This document shows positions 36,801 to 45,125 of a stretch of 64,000 nucleotides of DNA, in pieces. Where the stretch lies: assembly GCF_001507645.1 (NCBI RefSeq), contig NZ_CP013909.1, forward strand, positions 1,612,001-1,676,000, in the 5' to 3' direction. Positions within the stretch are counted from its first letter, which is position 1. Every line of letters starts with the position of its first letter. Below the pieces are notes generated by a model that saw nothing but the letters and a program-made list of their open reading frames with translations, ran no database searches and had not been told where the DNA came from. This DNA is from Hymenobacter sedentarius. GTDB taxonomy: Bacteria; Bacteroidota; Bacteroidia; Cytophagales; Hymenobacteraceae. The translations under genes were made by a program, and so were the position numbers.

Positions 36801-37037
36801 ACCGTCGGAATTGGTGCTCGTGCCGAGGCTGGTGCCGCGCACCAGCACCGTGACACCGGGCAGGCCAGCCCCATCGGGACCGCTTACGCGGCCCGACACG
36901 GGCACATCGGCCGCCGGCCGCACGTGGGCAACCGGTGCCGCGCCGACCGGCGCAGCGGCTGCCCACGTGGGCAGCGCACAAGCCAGTAGAACTGCGGTGC
37001 AGCGTACCGGCGCAAAAAGGTAAAAGTTTCGCTTCAT
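33888..37037 (-). CDS. SusC/RagA family TonB-linked outer-membrane transporter
   Basis: A 1049-residue protein. A signal peptide (MKRNFYLFAPVRCTAVLLAC...) is followed by a carboxypeptidase-regulatory-like domain (GAGLPGVTVLVRGTSLGT), a TonB plug (LNEVVVVGYGTQQRGSVTGSV, then IDILKDASATAIYGVRAANGV) and a 22-strand barrel ending in Phe (LLAGLNIGF). It imports oligosaccharides using TonB energy, working with the SusD protein downstream. First gene of the locus on this strand. No FecR-binding N-terminal STN domain is visible, so control by an ECF sigma/anti-sigma pair through this protein is unlikely. Confidence 0.97.
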   Translation of the reverse strand: MKRNFYLFAPVRCTAVLLACALPTWAAAAPVGAAPVAHVRPAADVPVSGRVSGPDGAGLPGVTVLVRGTSLGTSTNSDGAFSLTAPEGSTLVFSFVGFTTQTALVSAANGGAVNISLKEDTQKLNEVVVVGYGTQQRGSVTGSVASVAGAEIAALPVADAAQALQGKASGVTITSNGGAPGGAAGTSILIRGITSAGNNHPLFVVDGFPLPDSGEDQLNVISPNDIESIDILKDASATAIYGVRAANGVIIITTKRGKAGRSTINVDGYRGTQQAWRKIGLLNAEEYAVINNENRIAAGQPIVVDRLRDPKALGEGTNWEDQVFRTAAMQNYSLGATGGSDKARYAVSASYFKQDGIIIGSNFERFTLRANGDVQVNKILKIGNSLQLTHQEDRQVTTNNGEYGTVQQLIRMIPIVPVYRPDGYYYEPRGQQDNFVEENPLANILYANRKYVRNRALTTLFAELEPVKGLRFRTNVGIDFNFTNNNSFGPKIPELQVGTETYTTRYSTAGDFSQANTNYSYLIENTAAYDHLFAGKHQVTLLLGQSAQLFNSQELGASRSGYLSNDLQNLNNGPINPQLGNFGYLGVPSHLASYFARANYEFAGKYLLSAIARYDGSSAFQPGSQFGFFPGISAGWRISEENFMKDNRVVSNLKLRAGYGKVGNPNNAGRFAYLYSINSQITYPFGPNGTIFNGAAPTRQSNGELRWETNNQTNLGLDLGLFDNRVEATVDIYNRNSPNLIASVPVSLVSGTYESVNRNAASAYNRGLDLSVTSHNFRNAARGFNWNTTLNFSTYTTKLESLGAGLPYNGHGSLSGNIVRYEPGYAFGSFYGYVADGLFQTLEDVKNHATQTVNADPTKATGPGDIRFKDLNGDGKIDAKDRTFIGSPNPKFTYGLTNTVSFMGFDLSVFLQGVQGNKVYNLNRYLEEAPLYGNASGGTRVLARWTGPGTSNEVPRAIAGDPNNNLRVSTYYMEDGSYMRIKNLTLGYTLPTALMSRMGAQQIRVYVSAQNLATFTKYTGFDPEVSPSGVDRGVYPQSRVLLAGLNIGF

Positions 37038-38074
37038 GGTGGGAGTTGTGAGAGTGATAAGCGAATGGTGGAAGTTTGAAAATCAGAGTAAAAGGCTGGG
37101 GTACGGCCGGCCGCTGGCGGCGCGTAGCTTCAGCAGTAGCGGCCCTGGGCGGCGTAGCCCAGCCGCAAGTGCAGTGCCGGAGCGCTTACCTAATGGTACC
37201 CATACTTATGCTGTGGGGGAATCCAATTGGGCTAACTAAGTAGCCGGGGGCAATGCACTGCCAGTGCCCATCTAAAGTAGAGTGGGTATGTAAGCTTATC
37301 GGACAGGCTGCCACCGGATGGCTGATAGACTCTACCCGTTTAGGTGAACCGTAAATATGAAAATTCCGGACCGTCGCCACAGCTTGAACTGCACCTTGTG
37401 CCGCTAGCTGTTGGCTTGCCGTAGAATTTGTACCCAGGAAATTGAGCTGATTCGACTCCCCATTTTTTCTCTTCCGTGAGTTTTGCACTACCCCCAGCTG
37501 CTTGCGCGGGCTACTAGAAAGAGCCAGTAGGGCGGCCGGCGCTACGGCGGCGCGGTAGGTGGCGGCAGTGGCGAGCGTAGTGGTCCATTGGGCTGTTGCT
37601 ATAGGACCTCGCGCAAAACGCGTCTTATGCTGCCAGGTCAAGCCTTCGCCCGCTACCACAGCCGTGCGGAAAGGAACCGAAGAGAAGCTTGTGAATACGG
37701 TGGGAAATACTCGCATTGGGCAGGTGGGAATGCCCAAATGTAGAGGAGTGTGTTTGGCAAATGCAACTAAGAAAATGCCCTGGCATAGCTGATTTGGCCT
37801 TTTTTCAGCGTTGTACGCTTGCGGGTTATACGCTTGCTGCACACGCAAAATCTCGTCTTTATGCCTAATTCAGGCAATGGTGGCCTTGTGGGGATTTTCG
37901 GGCTTTGGCTAAAAAACAATGAAAAAAAATGCCTCTCAACAAAAAAACATGGCGACAATCATCAACAAATGATCGAACCCTCTAAAAAACCAATAGAATG
38001 CTCGCCAAGGCCAATTGACCAAGCAAGACAGTCTCCCAAACGTTTCCGGAAACTGCGGACTCAAAAAGTGCCGG
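37038..38074. other. 1-kb gene-free region between susC and the 7TM-DISM regulator
   Basis: No open frame shows family-like composition; the longest (220 codons on the minus strand) has erratic composition and no recognisable segment. The part near 37800-38040 is clearly AT-rich compared with the rest of the window. It should contain the susC promoter and any operator for a locus regulator, and lies immediately 3' of the receptor gene. Confidence 0.6.
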
Positions 38075-40120
38075 TTATTCCTGCCCGGTTTCAGCAAATT
38101 CTACTTCGGCGGTCGCATCCAGGAGCACGTGGGTCCAGGGCTCGTTGTCTTCGTAATCGGGCGCGAGGCGCCGGCGCTGCAGGGCGGCCAGCACCTTCTG
38201 GGCAAATGCCCAGCTGGTGGCTTGGCGCAATTCCAGCACCCGCGCCAGCTCGGAGGGCGAGTAGCTGCCTTTGTGGGCGTGCAGCAGGAACACGGCGTAC
38301 AGCGCTTTCACAATGGAGAATTTGCATTTCTGCAATAACGTGCCGGCCGTGGCCGACTCTACGTAGCGGCACCGGGTGCAGCGGCGAGCATGGGGCTCGC
38401 GGGCTTCGCAGCTCTTCTCGTGGCCGCATTTGCGGCAGCGGTACCCGCCGTTGGCCCACTTCAGGTCGGCGAGGTAGCGCAGGCAGGCGCCTTTGTCGGG
38501 GTAAATCTGGCTGAATTCGCCAAAGTCCACTTCCCGCGCTTCGATGCGCGCGGCCTTCTCGGCGTGGAGGTCGCGGCTGAGGTCGCCGTTGAGCTTTTCG
38601 ATGGCCGCCGACTGCAGCGCCAGCAACCCGTTGGCTTCGAGCAGCTCCCGGTTTTGGGTAGCCACGGTTTCGTTTTGGTGGCGCAGCTCCGCCGTGCGTA
38701 GCGCCACCAGCGACTCCAGTTCGGAGTTGAGCTGGTCCTTCAACTCCTGGTTTTCGCGCATCTGCTCCACCAGCCGGTCCTGGGCCTGGTGCTTCTTGCG
38801 GAGCTGCTTCAGCAGTCGGTGCTGGGTTAGAAGGGTGGTATCCATCATGCCCTTGATTTTCTCGCCCAAGGCGTAGCTCAACGTCACGACTTCCAGCACA
38901 AACGCCACGTACAGGCTGTAGACGGTGTAGGCATTGTTGTAAAAATCGATGCCCAGCTTGCGCATGATGAGAAACGTGAGGCTGGTGGCCACCAGGCCCT
39001 GGCCCAGCAGCAGGTAGCGGGCCGGCTGCAGGCCGCTTCGGTAAGCCCGCCAGCCAACGTAGTACAGTAGGCCGTACGGCAGCAGGTACAGCCAGAAGCT
39101 AAGCCCGGAGTGCACCACGGCGGCATCGAGCACCAGCAGGGCCGCACTCCCGCCCACGACCCAGTGCCCGAGCCGGTGCAACGCCGGCAGGCGCGAGGCA
39201 GTATCCAGGAAGCCGCTGGCGTAGGTGGCAAAGGTGAGCAGTAGCAGTACCGGCGCCGCGGCGCCAATAAAGTGGTTCAGCCCGGGCTCGCCGGGCCACA
39301 GGTACTGAAAGCCCAGCCCATCTTCCGACAGGAAGAGCAGCGCGCCGCTCAGCACGTAGAGCACGTAGTAGAGGTAGGTCTTCTCCTTGAGAAATAGGAA
39401 GAGAATGAGGTTGTACAGCACCATGATAAACAGGATGCCGTAGAAGCCGCCCAGCAGCCAGTACTGCACCGACAGCTCCGGAATGAGCCCCGCGCTGCTG
39501 TGGAGCATGGCCCGGAAGCTGGTGCGCGTGTCGGAGCGCAGGCGCAGGTAGTACGTGGCGGTTTGCCCAGGCCGCGGGGGCAGGTCAAAGAGGAAGTTTT
39601 TGTAGGGATGGGGGCGGGTGGCAAAGGGCAGGCTGGCCCCCGTGGCCACGCTGTCGTAGGCCAGGGCCTGGCCTGGTTGGGCTGGGCCGGGCTTGGGGCG
39701 GAAAAAAACGGCCCCGCCAATGTGGGAGTCGTAGAGCTCCAGGTACCAGGCCGCGGTTTCGGCGGGTGCGTGACGCACCGTGAGGCGCAGCCAGTAGGTG
39801 CTACTGGGGTGCTGGCTGTTGGGCGGGTGCCCCGAGCCCCGCAACGCCTGAAACCGGCGGCTCCAGGCCGGCGCCTGTAAGTCGGCGATGGTGAGCCGGC
39901 CGGTGGGGTCTTCCAGCATGCTGTAGTAGTTCTCGTCCAGGTAGAACTCGTTCAGGGCCTGGTTGATGACCAGTGTGTCTTCGGGGGTGGCGGCGGCGCT
40001 GCGACGCGCACCCAGCAAGCTGAGAAGCACCAAGCTCGTGCCCAGCAGTAGCCGCTGTAGTTGGCTCCCAATCCCACCGTTCCGACGCAGGAGCCAGCCC
40101 TGATTGCGTGAATGTTGCAT
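38075..40120 (-). CDS. 7TM-DISM membrane receptor fused to an IS1595-type transposase zinc-ribbon/HTH domain
   Basis: A 681-residue protein. The start MQHSRNQGW gives a signal segment (LLLGTSLVLLSLLG); residues about 50-200 are a periplasmic jelly-roll like 7TMR-DISMED2 (STYWLRLTVRHAPAETAAWYLE split by loops). About 225-435 hold seven membrane helices of the 7TMR-DISM type (GGFYGILFIMVLYNLILFLF). A long coiled coil runs to about 530. The C-terminus, from residue 532, matches the N-terminal part of IS1595-type transposases: YPDKGACLRYLADLKW, zinc ribbon CRKC (562/565) and CTRC (581/584), TAGTLLQ, then helices ELARVLELRQATSWAFAQKVL. No DDE catalytic domain follows. Likely a membrane-tethered DNA-binding sensor (inference). 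It is the gene next to susC. Confidence 0.88.
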   Translation of the reverse strand: MQHSRNQGWLLRRNGGIGSQLQRLLLGTSLVLLSLLGARRSAAATPEDTLVINQALNEFYLDENYYSMLEDPTGRLTIADLQAPAWSRRFQALRGSGHPPNSQHPSSTYWLRLTVRHAPAETAAWYLELYDSHIGGAVFFRPKPGPAQPGQALAYDSVATGASLPFATRPHPYKNFLFDLPPRPGQTATYYLRLRSDTRTSFRAMLHSSAGLIPELSVQYWLLGGFYGILFIMVLYNLILFLFLKEKTYLYYVLYVLSGALLFLSEDGLGFQYLWPGEPGLNHFIGAAAPVLLLLTFATYASGFLDTASRLPALHRLGHWVVGGSAALLVLDAAVVHSGLSFWLYLLPYGLLYYVGWRAYRSGLQPARYLLLGQGLVATSLTFLIMRKLGIDFYNNAYTVYSLYVAFVLEVVTLSYALGEKIKGMMDTTLLTQHRLLKQLRKKHQAQDRLVEQMRENQELKDQLNSELESLVALRTAELRHQNETVATQNRELLEANGLLALQSAAIEKLNGDLSRDLHAEKAARIEAREVDFGEFSQIYPDKGACLRYLADLKWANGGYRCRKCGHEKSCEAREPHARRCTRCRYVESATAGTLLQKCKFSIVKALYAVFLLHAHKGSYSPSELARVLELRQATSWAFAQKVLAALQRRRLAPDYEDNEPWTHVLLDATAEVEFAETGQE

Positions 40121-40137
40121 ACGGCAGGCAAAGTACA

Positions 40138-40171
40138 AAAAGCCCACCGGCTTTGGACCGGTGGGCTTTGG
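40138..40171 (-). terminator. Intrinsic terminator after the DUF5686 gene
   Basis: CAAAGCCCACCGG pairs with CCGGTGGGCTTT on the minus strand, followed by a run of T. It lies between the DUF5686 stop codon and the receptor start codon. Confidence 0.85.
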
Positions 40172-40193
40172 CGCCAGCAAAACCAGGCGCGGC

Positions 40194-42767
40194 CTACAGC
40201 CGGAACTGGGCACTTACCTTGATGCCAAAATTCTGGTGCTCGGGGGTGTTGGGCGTGTTGCGGGCCGGCTCCTCCCGGTAGGTGACGCGGTGCAAGAAGT
40301 CGACCCGGATGAATTTGAAAATGTTCTCGACGCCATAGCCCACTTCCACATAGGGCAGCTTGTCCAGAGTGGGAATGGGCATCAGCTCGTGGCCCGCGCG
40401 GTCTTTGCGGGGCTGCACGGTGTTGGCGGCCGACAGGCTGCCGTAGAGCAGATTGGCCGTGCCCACCAGGCGCCAGTTCAGGGCTCGGATGCCGGGGATG
40501 CTGTTGAGGAACAAGCCTTCGAAGTGCTGGTCGAACCGCACCGACACGGACCGGTCGGTCACGAACTCGAAGTAGTTCATCAGGTTGAAGGCGTTGGCGT
40601 TGTAGAAGGGCGTCTGGTTGCCCAGCGGCGTTTTGAGGATGAGGTAGGGCACCGCATCGGGGATGTAGCTGCCTTCCACGCGGTAGTTCAGGCGGCCCAG
40701 GTGGCCCATCGACACGCTTTGCGTCACGAGCAGGTTAAACTTCTGGTAGCGCCGCGGCGAGCTGTCCTCCAGCAGGTTGCGGAAACCCAGCGTGTAGCGA
40801 AACGTGAGCACGGGCAGGCGCCGGAGCCCCACGGCGCGGCGGCGGTTTTCGCTCTGCACCAGGTTCTCGTCGGGTGCAAAGCGCGATTCCAGCACCAGCT
40901 CCGACAGCGTGAGGTTGCGGGCGATGGGGGCCGTGGGGCCGTGGTCGCCGGTGGAGTAGTAGGCAAAGTCGTGCAGCGGAGTGATGTCCTGGTGGCGCAC
41001 CGTCAGGGTTTCGGTGAAGCCGTGGAAGAGGTCGCGCTGGGCGGTCACGGCGTACAGGTTGCGCAGAATGGGGCGGCCCTGAATGAAGCGCCCCCAGCGC
41101 GAGGCCGCCGCAAACAGGTTGTTGTCGGACTGAAAGTCGTTGTCGAGCAGGGCCACCTGCTCCACGTCGTGGCGGTACTCGGCCCCAAGCACGGTCCAGT
41201 GGCGGCGCTCGGCAATAAAGCTGGTTTTCAGGCCATACTTCAGCCGGTCATCCATCGTGCCGTAGGCCACGTAGCCCTGGGTGAGCCAGTCGCGGCTGAT
41301 GTCGGGCGTGGTGCGGAAGCCGAAGCGCAGCCGGCTGCCCTCGTAGTCGTTGTGGGCGTAGCTGGTGAGAATGGGCCCCAAGTCCCAGCGGCCCACACGC
41401 TTGTAGCCGTTCACAAACAAGTCAATCCAGTCGAGCACGTTGCGCACCGAGGGCAGTTCCTTGGCCGAGTCGAGCACGGCAAACGACTGGCGCTCCGACA
41501 GGCTCAGCGTGTCGGGCCGGTGCTGGTCGAAGTAGCCGCTGCCCGCGGGCTGGCCGGCCAGCAGGCTGCTGGTGGCGTCCTTGTCGGCGGGCTCCATCAA
41601 CGACGACACGATGGGCTGGTCGTAGAAGCCGGGCTCGGTGTGCTCTTGGTTGCGCACGAAGTTGCTGCTCACCGTGGTGAAGCGCACCAGCATGGCCGCC
41701 TGCTTCTCGTAGGGGCGCACGCTCAGCACCAGCTTGGTTCGAATCGGCAGGCCCGGGCCGTCGCCGGGCGAGGTGAGCTCCTGCGAAATGCGCAAGTCGC
41801 TCACGAAGTTGATGTTGGCGTCGGGGCTGGCCACCAGCTCGGCGCGGCGCAGGGCGTAGCCCTCGGCCGTAATCCAGATGGTGCCCTTGAAGGCCAAATC
41901 GTGGGCCCGCTTCGGCGTGACGGCGATTTTGTAGCACCAGTCCTTGCCCACAAACACGGAGTCCTGCAGCTCGTACTCGTAGGTCAGGCGGCCGCCTTCG
42001 GCAATGGGCGAAATGAAGTCCTTGCCCAGCACGTTCTGCCAGTTGGGGTAGAAGTCAAAGTTCTGGAAGTTGGAGCCCAGCATTTGCGAGAGCACCGAGC
42101 CCTCGCGCGGGCCCACGCCCCGCATCTGCTTGTGCAGCAAGTCTTCGCGCCGCCGCACGGGCGAGTACTTCTGGTACACGCGGGAGCCTACCTCGGAGGC
42201 AAAAATGGGCAGCGGTGCATCGGCGTCAGCGGCGGCGGCCGCGCCCTGGCGCACGGCCAGGGCCCGAATGTCTTTGATAACCCGGCGCTTGGCCATCTTG
42301 GCCGGCAGCTCAATCAGGCTGGTTTCAATGCGGTTGTACGAATCGTATTCGGCAGCCTGCAGGGCGTTGCGCTCGTTTTCGTGCTTGTGCTTCTGCACTT
42401 CGCGCAGGATGCGGAAGGCCGGGTTCTCGGGCTGCCGCGACGTGACCACCACCTCGGCGAGGGCCACGCCCCCGGTTTTCATCCGAAACAGTACGGTTTG
42501 CACCGGCTCGCTGCTGAGCTTGCGCCGCTGGGTGGCAAAGCCCATGGCCGAGGCCGCAATGGAATCGGGCGTGCCCATCACCGCCAGCTTGAATTTGCCG
42601 TCGGCGTCGGCGGTGGCACCGGTGCTGGTTTTTGGAATAAATATGGAAGCGAACGGCACTGGCTCACCGTTGGAGGCCTCCACCACTTGTCCGCTAATTA
42701 CTAAACGCTGGGCCGCGGCTGGCAATACGCACAGGCACACCAGGAGCAGCGGAGCAAAAAATCTCAT
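40194..42767 (-). CDS. DUF5686 outer-membrane protein with carboxypeptidase-like regulatory domain
   Basis: An 857-residue protein with the signal peptide MRFFAPLLLVCLCVLPAAAQ. Residues about 20-110 form the carboxypeptidase-regulatory-like beta-sandwich (ISGQVVEASNGEPVPFASI), followed by the DUF5686 region (AFRILREVQKHKHENERNAL, then a long beta-strand-rich part ending in GIKVSAQFRL, a C-terminus fitting an outer-membrane barrel). This domain pair is common in Bacteroidota; function is unknown. The DNA also reads open on the opposite strand for 866 codons, which is a shadow of GC-rich codon bias. No operon partner beyond the terminator at its 3' end. Confidence 0.9.
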   Translation of the reverse strand: MRFFAPLLLVCLCVLPAAAQRLVISGQVVEASNGEPVPFASIFIPKTSTGATADADGKFKLAVMGTPDSIAASAMGFATQRRKLSSEPVQTVLFRMKTGGVALAEVVVTSRQPENPAFRILREVQKHKHENERNALQAAEYDSYNRIETSLIELPAKMAKRRVIKDIRALAVRQGAAAAADADAPLPIFASEVGSRVYQKYSPVRRREDLLHKQMRGVGPREGSVLSQMLGSNFQNFDFYPNWQNVLGKDFISPIAEGGRLTYEYELQDSVFVGKDWCYKIAVTPKRAHDLAFKGTIWITAEGYALRRAELVASPDANINFVSDLRISQELTSPGDGPGLPIRTKLVLSVRPYEKQAAMLVRFTTVSSNFVRNQEHTEPGFYDQPIVSSLMEPADKDATSSLLAGQPAGSGYFDQHRPDTLSLSERQSFAVLDSAKELPSVRNVLDWIDLFVNGYKRVGRWDLGPILTSYAHNDYEGSRLRFGFRTTPDISRDWLTQGYVAYGTMDDRLKYGLKTSFIAERRHWTVLGAEYRHDVEQVALLDNDFQSDNNLFAAASRWGRFIQGRPILRNLYAVTAQRDLFHGFTETLTVRHQDITPLHDFAYYSTGDHGPTAPIARNLTLSELVLESRFAPDENLVQSENRRRAVGLRRLPVLTFRYTLGFRNLLEDSSPRRYQKFNLLVTQSVSMGHLGRLNYRVEGSYIPDAVPYLILKTPLGNQTPFYNANAFNLMNYFEFVTDRSVSVRFDQHFEGLFLNSIPGIRALNWRLVGTANLLYGSLSAANTVQPRKDRAGHELMPIPTLDKLPYVEVGYGVENIFKFIRVDFLHRVTYREEPARNTPNTPEHQNFGIKVSAQFRL

Positions 42768-42955
42768 AGAAAGCAGTAAGTAGCCAAATGCGAAAACCGA
42801 TAGTAGCCCCGCAATTTACGCAAAGGCCGCTTGGGTCCCAACTAGTTCAAAGCCTTAAATCAGTTTTTTAGACGAAGTAGCAAACCCGCCATGCAGAAGG
42901 CCGTCGCAGCCGGGTTAAGGGCGTTTTGCAGCTCAGAAATAAGGAAATAGACGGA

Positions 42956-43306
42956 TTAGACAATTAGGCTGTTCCCAAGCGGTGCCGCCTGGCCGTCCGG
43001 GCTGTTATCGGGTTGGTGCCGCCCCGGGAGGAGCCAGATTTCGGTGCCGGGCGGCAGCGCCGGGCCCTCCGGGCCGAGGTCAAGGAGGAGTCCACGCTCC
43101 GTGGTTTCTCCCCGCGTAATTTCTTCCACGGTGCCGGTGCCCGCCAGGCGCGCGCCCGCGGGCAGCACGGCTTCCACGGCCAGGGCCGTGTGCAGCGGGT
43201 GGGCCGCCAGGTGCGGGGTGGCGGCGTCGGGCAGCGCCAGCAGGCCCAGCCCCGGCAGCGACCAGGTGGCGGCTACCCGCAGCAGAAGGAAGTTGGGAGC
43301 CAGCAT
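42956..43306 (-). CDS. Small hypothetical protein
   Basis: A 116-residue protein I do not recognise. It is rich in Leu, Ala, Pro and Gly, with codon use like its neighbours. A repeated pattern of beta-strand-sized hydrophobic runs (LLLDLGPEGPALPPGTEIWLLPG) suggests a small beta-rich fold. No signal peptide, metal motif or catalytic motif is seen. It starts at ATG 43306, just downstream of a family B repeat, and lies after an M20 peptidase on the same strand. The opposite strand has an overlapping open frame of similar size, so coding is likely but not certain. Confidence 0.55.
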   Translation of the reverse strand: MLAPNFLLLRVAATWSLPGLGLLALPDAATPHLAAHPLHTALAVEAVLPAGARLAGTGTVEEITRGETTERGLLLDLGPEGPALPPGTEIWLLPGRHQPDNSPDGQAAPLGNSLIV

Positions 43307-43344
43307 ACTTCCTGATTAGAAGGTTTCGGAGTGAGTGTACGGCT

Positions 43345-43421
43345 GGGCAGTAGCGCGGACTTTTAGTCCGCGAGTGAGTAGACCTAACGGCCTCACGCAC
43401 TAAAAGTCCGCGCTACTGCCC
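43345..43421. repeat. Inverted repeat family B, copy 1
   Basis: Arms 43345-43378 and 43392-43421 are built on GTAGCGCGGACTTTTAGTCC and its complement; the right arm lacks four bases. Each arm also contains a self-complementary CGCGGACT...AGTCCGCG. It lies between the hypothetical gene and the peptidase gene. Confidence 0.88.
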
Positions 43422-43458
43422 GCAATTTTGCGGCGGCCCGTTGGGTTGCCCCAGGGCG

Positions 43459-44982
43459 CTACTTGAGCAGCATGATAGCGGCCATGGTTTCCAGTCCCTC
43501 CCAGAGGTTGCCGAGGCGGATGTTTTCGTTTTCGGCGTGCTGGTTGTTGTCGTAGTTGGCCACGGGCACCGTGATGGTGTGGGCGTTGAGCTGCTGCTCG
43601 AACACGTACAGCGGAAGGCTGCCGCCCATGGTGGGCAGCACCACCACGGGGCTGGGCGTGGTGGTTTGGACGGCTTTTATCACTTGCTGGGCCATGGGCA
43701 AGTCGAGCGGGGTGCGCTGGGCGTTGTAGCCGGTTTCGGGCTGCACGCGCACCAGCAAGGGGTATTGGGCCCGCTCGGCATCGGTGGGCTCGGCCGCGGT
43801 GACGTGGTAGCCCCGGGCATCGATGTGGCGGATGACTTTCTGCACCTGCCGCTGGGCGTCGTTGCCGGGCACGAGGCGCAAGTCGAGCACGGCCGTGGCC
43901 ACGGTGGGAATGACATTGGCCGCCTGCGCGCCCACGTTGGCGCTCTGCATGCCGTTGATGTTGAGCGAGGGCTGGTTGAGCAGCTCCACCAGCGACTGCC
44001 CCGTGCCGTAGGGGCGCGCAAAGCCCAGCTCCTGCCGGATGGTCTGGTCCAGGTTGGGCACCCGCGCGAGGGCAGCTTTTTCGGCCGGAGTCAGCGGGGT
44101 CACGTCGTCGTAGAAGCCGGCCACGCGCACCCGGCCGGTGCTGTCTTCCATCGACGCCAGCAGGCGCGCCAGCGCCAGGGCCGGGTTGGGCGCCCAGTTG
44201 CCGTAGTGCCCGCTGTGCAGGGGCCGGCGGGGGCCGTACACTTTCAGGCTCATGTTCACGTCGCCGCGCGCCCCAAACACCACCTGCTTGCGGCCCGACT
44301 GGTGCACCGGTCCGTCGCAAATCACCCACAAATCCGACGCCAGCAGTGCCTTGTACCGGCTCAATATTTCGGCCAGGTGCGGCGAGCCGCGCTCTTCCTC
44401 GCCCTCAAAGAAGAACTTGATGTTGACCTTGGGCTTGAGCTTGCTGGCTGCCAGGGCCTGGTAGCCGGCCAGGATGGTCATCACGCCGGCTTTGTCGTCG
44501 GAGGCGCTGCGGGCGTAAAGGCGCCAGTCAGGGCTCACAGGCTGGCCCGGGGCCGGGCGCGGGGTAATCTTTCCGTCGCGGTCGAGGGGCCCAGTGGCGT
44601 AGGTGGGCTGAAACGGGGCTAGGCCCTCGCGCCACTGCGCGGGGTTCACGGGTTGGCCGTCGTAGTGGGCATAGAAAATGATGGTGCGGGTAGCGCCGGG
44701 CGTGCGCACCTCGCCAAACACCACCGGCGGCACGCCCGCGGCGGGCGCCGCCAGCAGCTGGGTTTTGATGCCGCGGCGGCGCATCATGTCCTGGATAAAA
44801 AGGGCCGTGTGGCGTAGGTTGGCCGTATCCGCCGCCACGTTGGGGATGGCCACCAGCTGCTCAAACTCACGGAGCAGTTCCTGCTCGTGCGCCCGCCGAA
44901 ACTGCCGGACTTTTAGCAGCGGGTCGGTGGCCTGGCCCGTACCCAACAGAGCCAGCAAGGCCAGCGCGTATAGCTTTTTCAT
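43459..44982 (-). CDS. M20 family metallopeptidase (dipeptidase-like)
   Basis: A 507-residue zinc peptidase. A signal peptide is likely (MKKLYALALLALLGTGQA). Metal-binding and catalytic motifs of the M20/M25/M40 clan are visible: IIFYAHYDGQPV (His and Asp), SDDKAGV (bridging Asp), KFFFEGEEERGSPHL (catalytic Glu pair), and a C-terminal histidine in the dimer-lid part. The lid domain with MQSANVGAQAANVIP is in the middle. It probably cleaves small peptides in the periplasm; exact specificity is not readable. Confidence 0.92.
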   Translation of the reverse strand: MKKLYALALLALLGTGQATDPLLKVRQFRRAHEQELLREFEQLVAIPNVAADTANLRHTALFIQDMMRRRGIKTQLLAAPAAGVPPVVFGEVRTPGATRTIIFYAHYDGQPVNPAQWREGLAPFQPTYATGPLDRDGKITPRPAPGQPVSPDWRLYARSASDDKAGVMTILAGYQALAASKLKPKVNIKFFFEGEEERGSPHLAEILSRYKALLASDLWVICDGPVHQSGRKQVVFGARGDVNMSLKVYGPRRPLHSGHYGNWAPNPALALARLLASMEDSTGRVRVAGFYDDVTPLTPAEKAALARVPNLDQTIRQELGFARPYGTGQSLVELLNQPSLNINGMQSANVGAQAANVIPTVATAVLDLRLVPGNDAQRQVQKVIRHIDARGYHVTAAEPTDAERAQYPLLVRVQPETGYNAQRTPLDLPMAQQVIKAVQTTTPSPVVVLPTMGGSLPLYVFEQQLNAHTITVPVANYDNNQHAENENIRLGNLWEGLETMAAIMLLK

Positions 44983-45072
44983 GGCAGCAAAGTAATGCGA
45001 CGGCGGGCCGAGTAACCAGCCAAATTTGCGTTGGGCTAAGTTGAGCCATTAAACCTGGTTTGGGCCGATAAA

Positions 45073-45104
45073 AAAAGCAGCCGGCACGGAGCCGGCTGCT
45101 TTTC
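45073..45104. terminator. Bidirectional intrinsic terminator
   Basis: AAAAGCAGCCGGC pairs with GCCGGCTGCTTTT around ACGGA, with T-runs on both strands. It ends the MFS carrier and small-protein unit on the minus strand. Confidence 0.88.
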
Positions 45105-45125
45105 AAAAAACGAATGCGAAGCTGC

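Noticed and set aside
37186-37848. 220-codon open frame between susC and the receptor
   Set aside because: Erratic composition, no signal, no domain and a poor start; kept as gene-free.
38075-38550. IS1595-family insertion sequence
   Set aside because: Only the zinc-ribbon/helical part is present, in frame with the receptor; no DDE domain, terminal repeats or target duplication were seen.
40104-42704. 866-codon open frame on the plus strand
   Set aside because: It is the antisense shadow of the DUF5686 gene; composition is His/Gly/Val-rich with no family-like segment.
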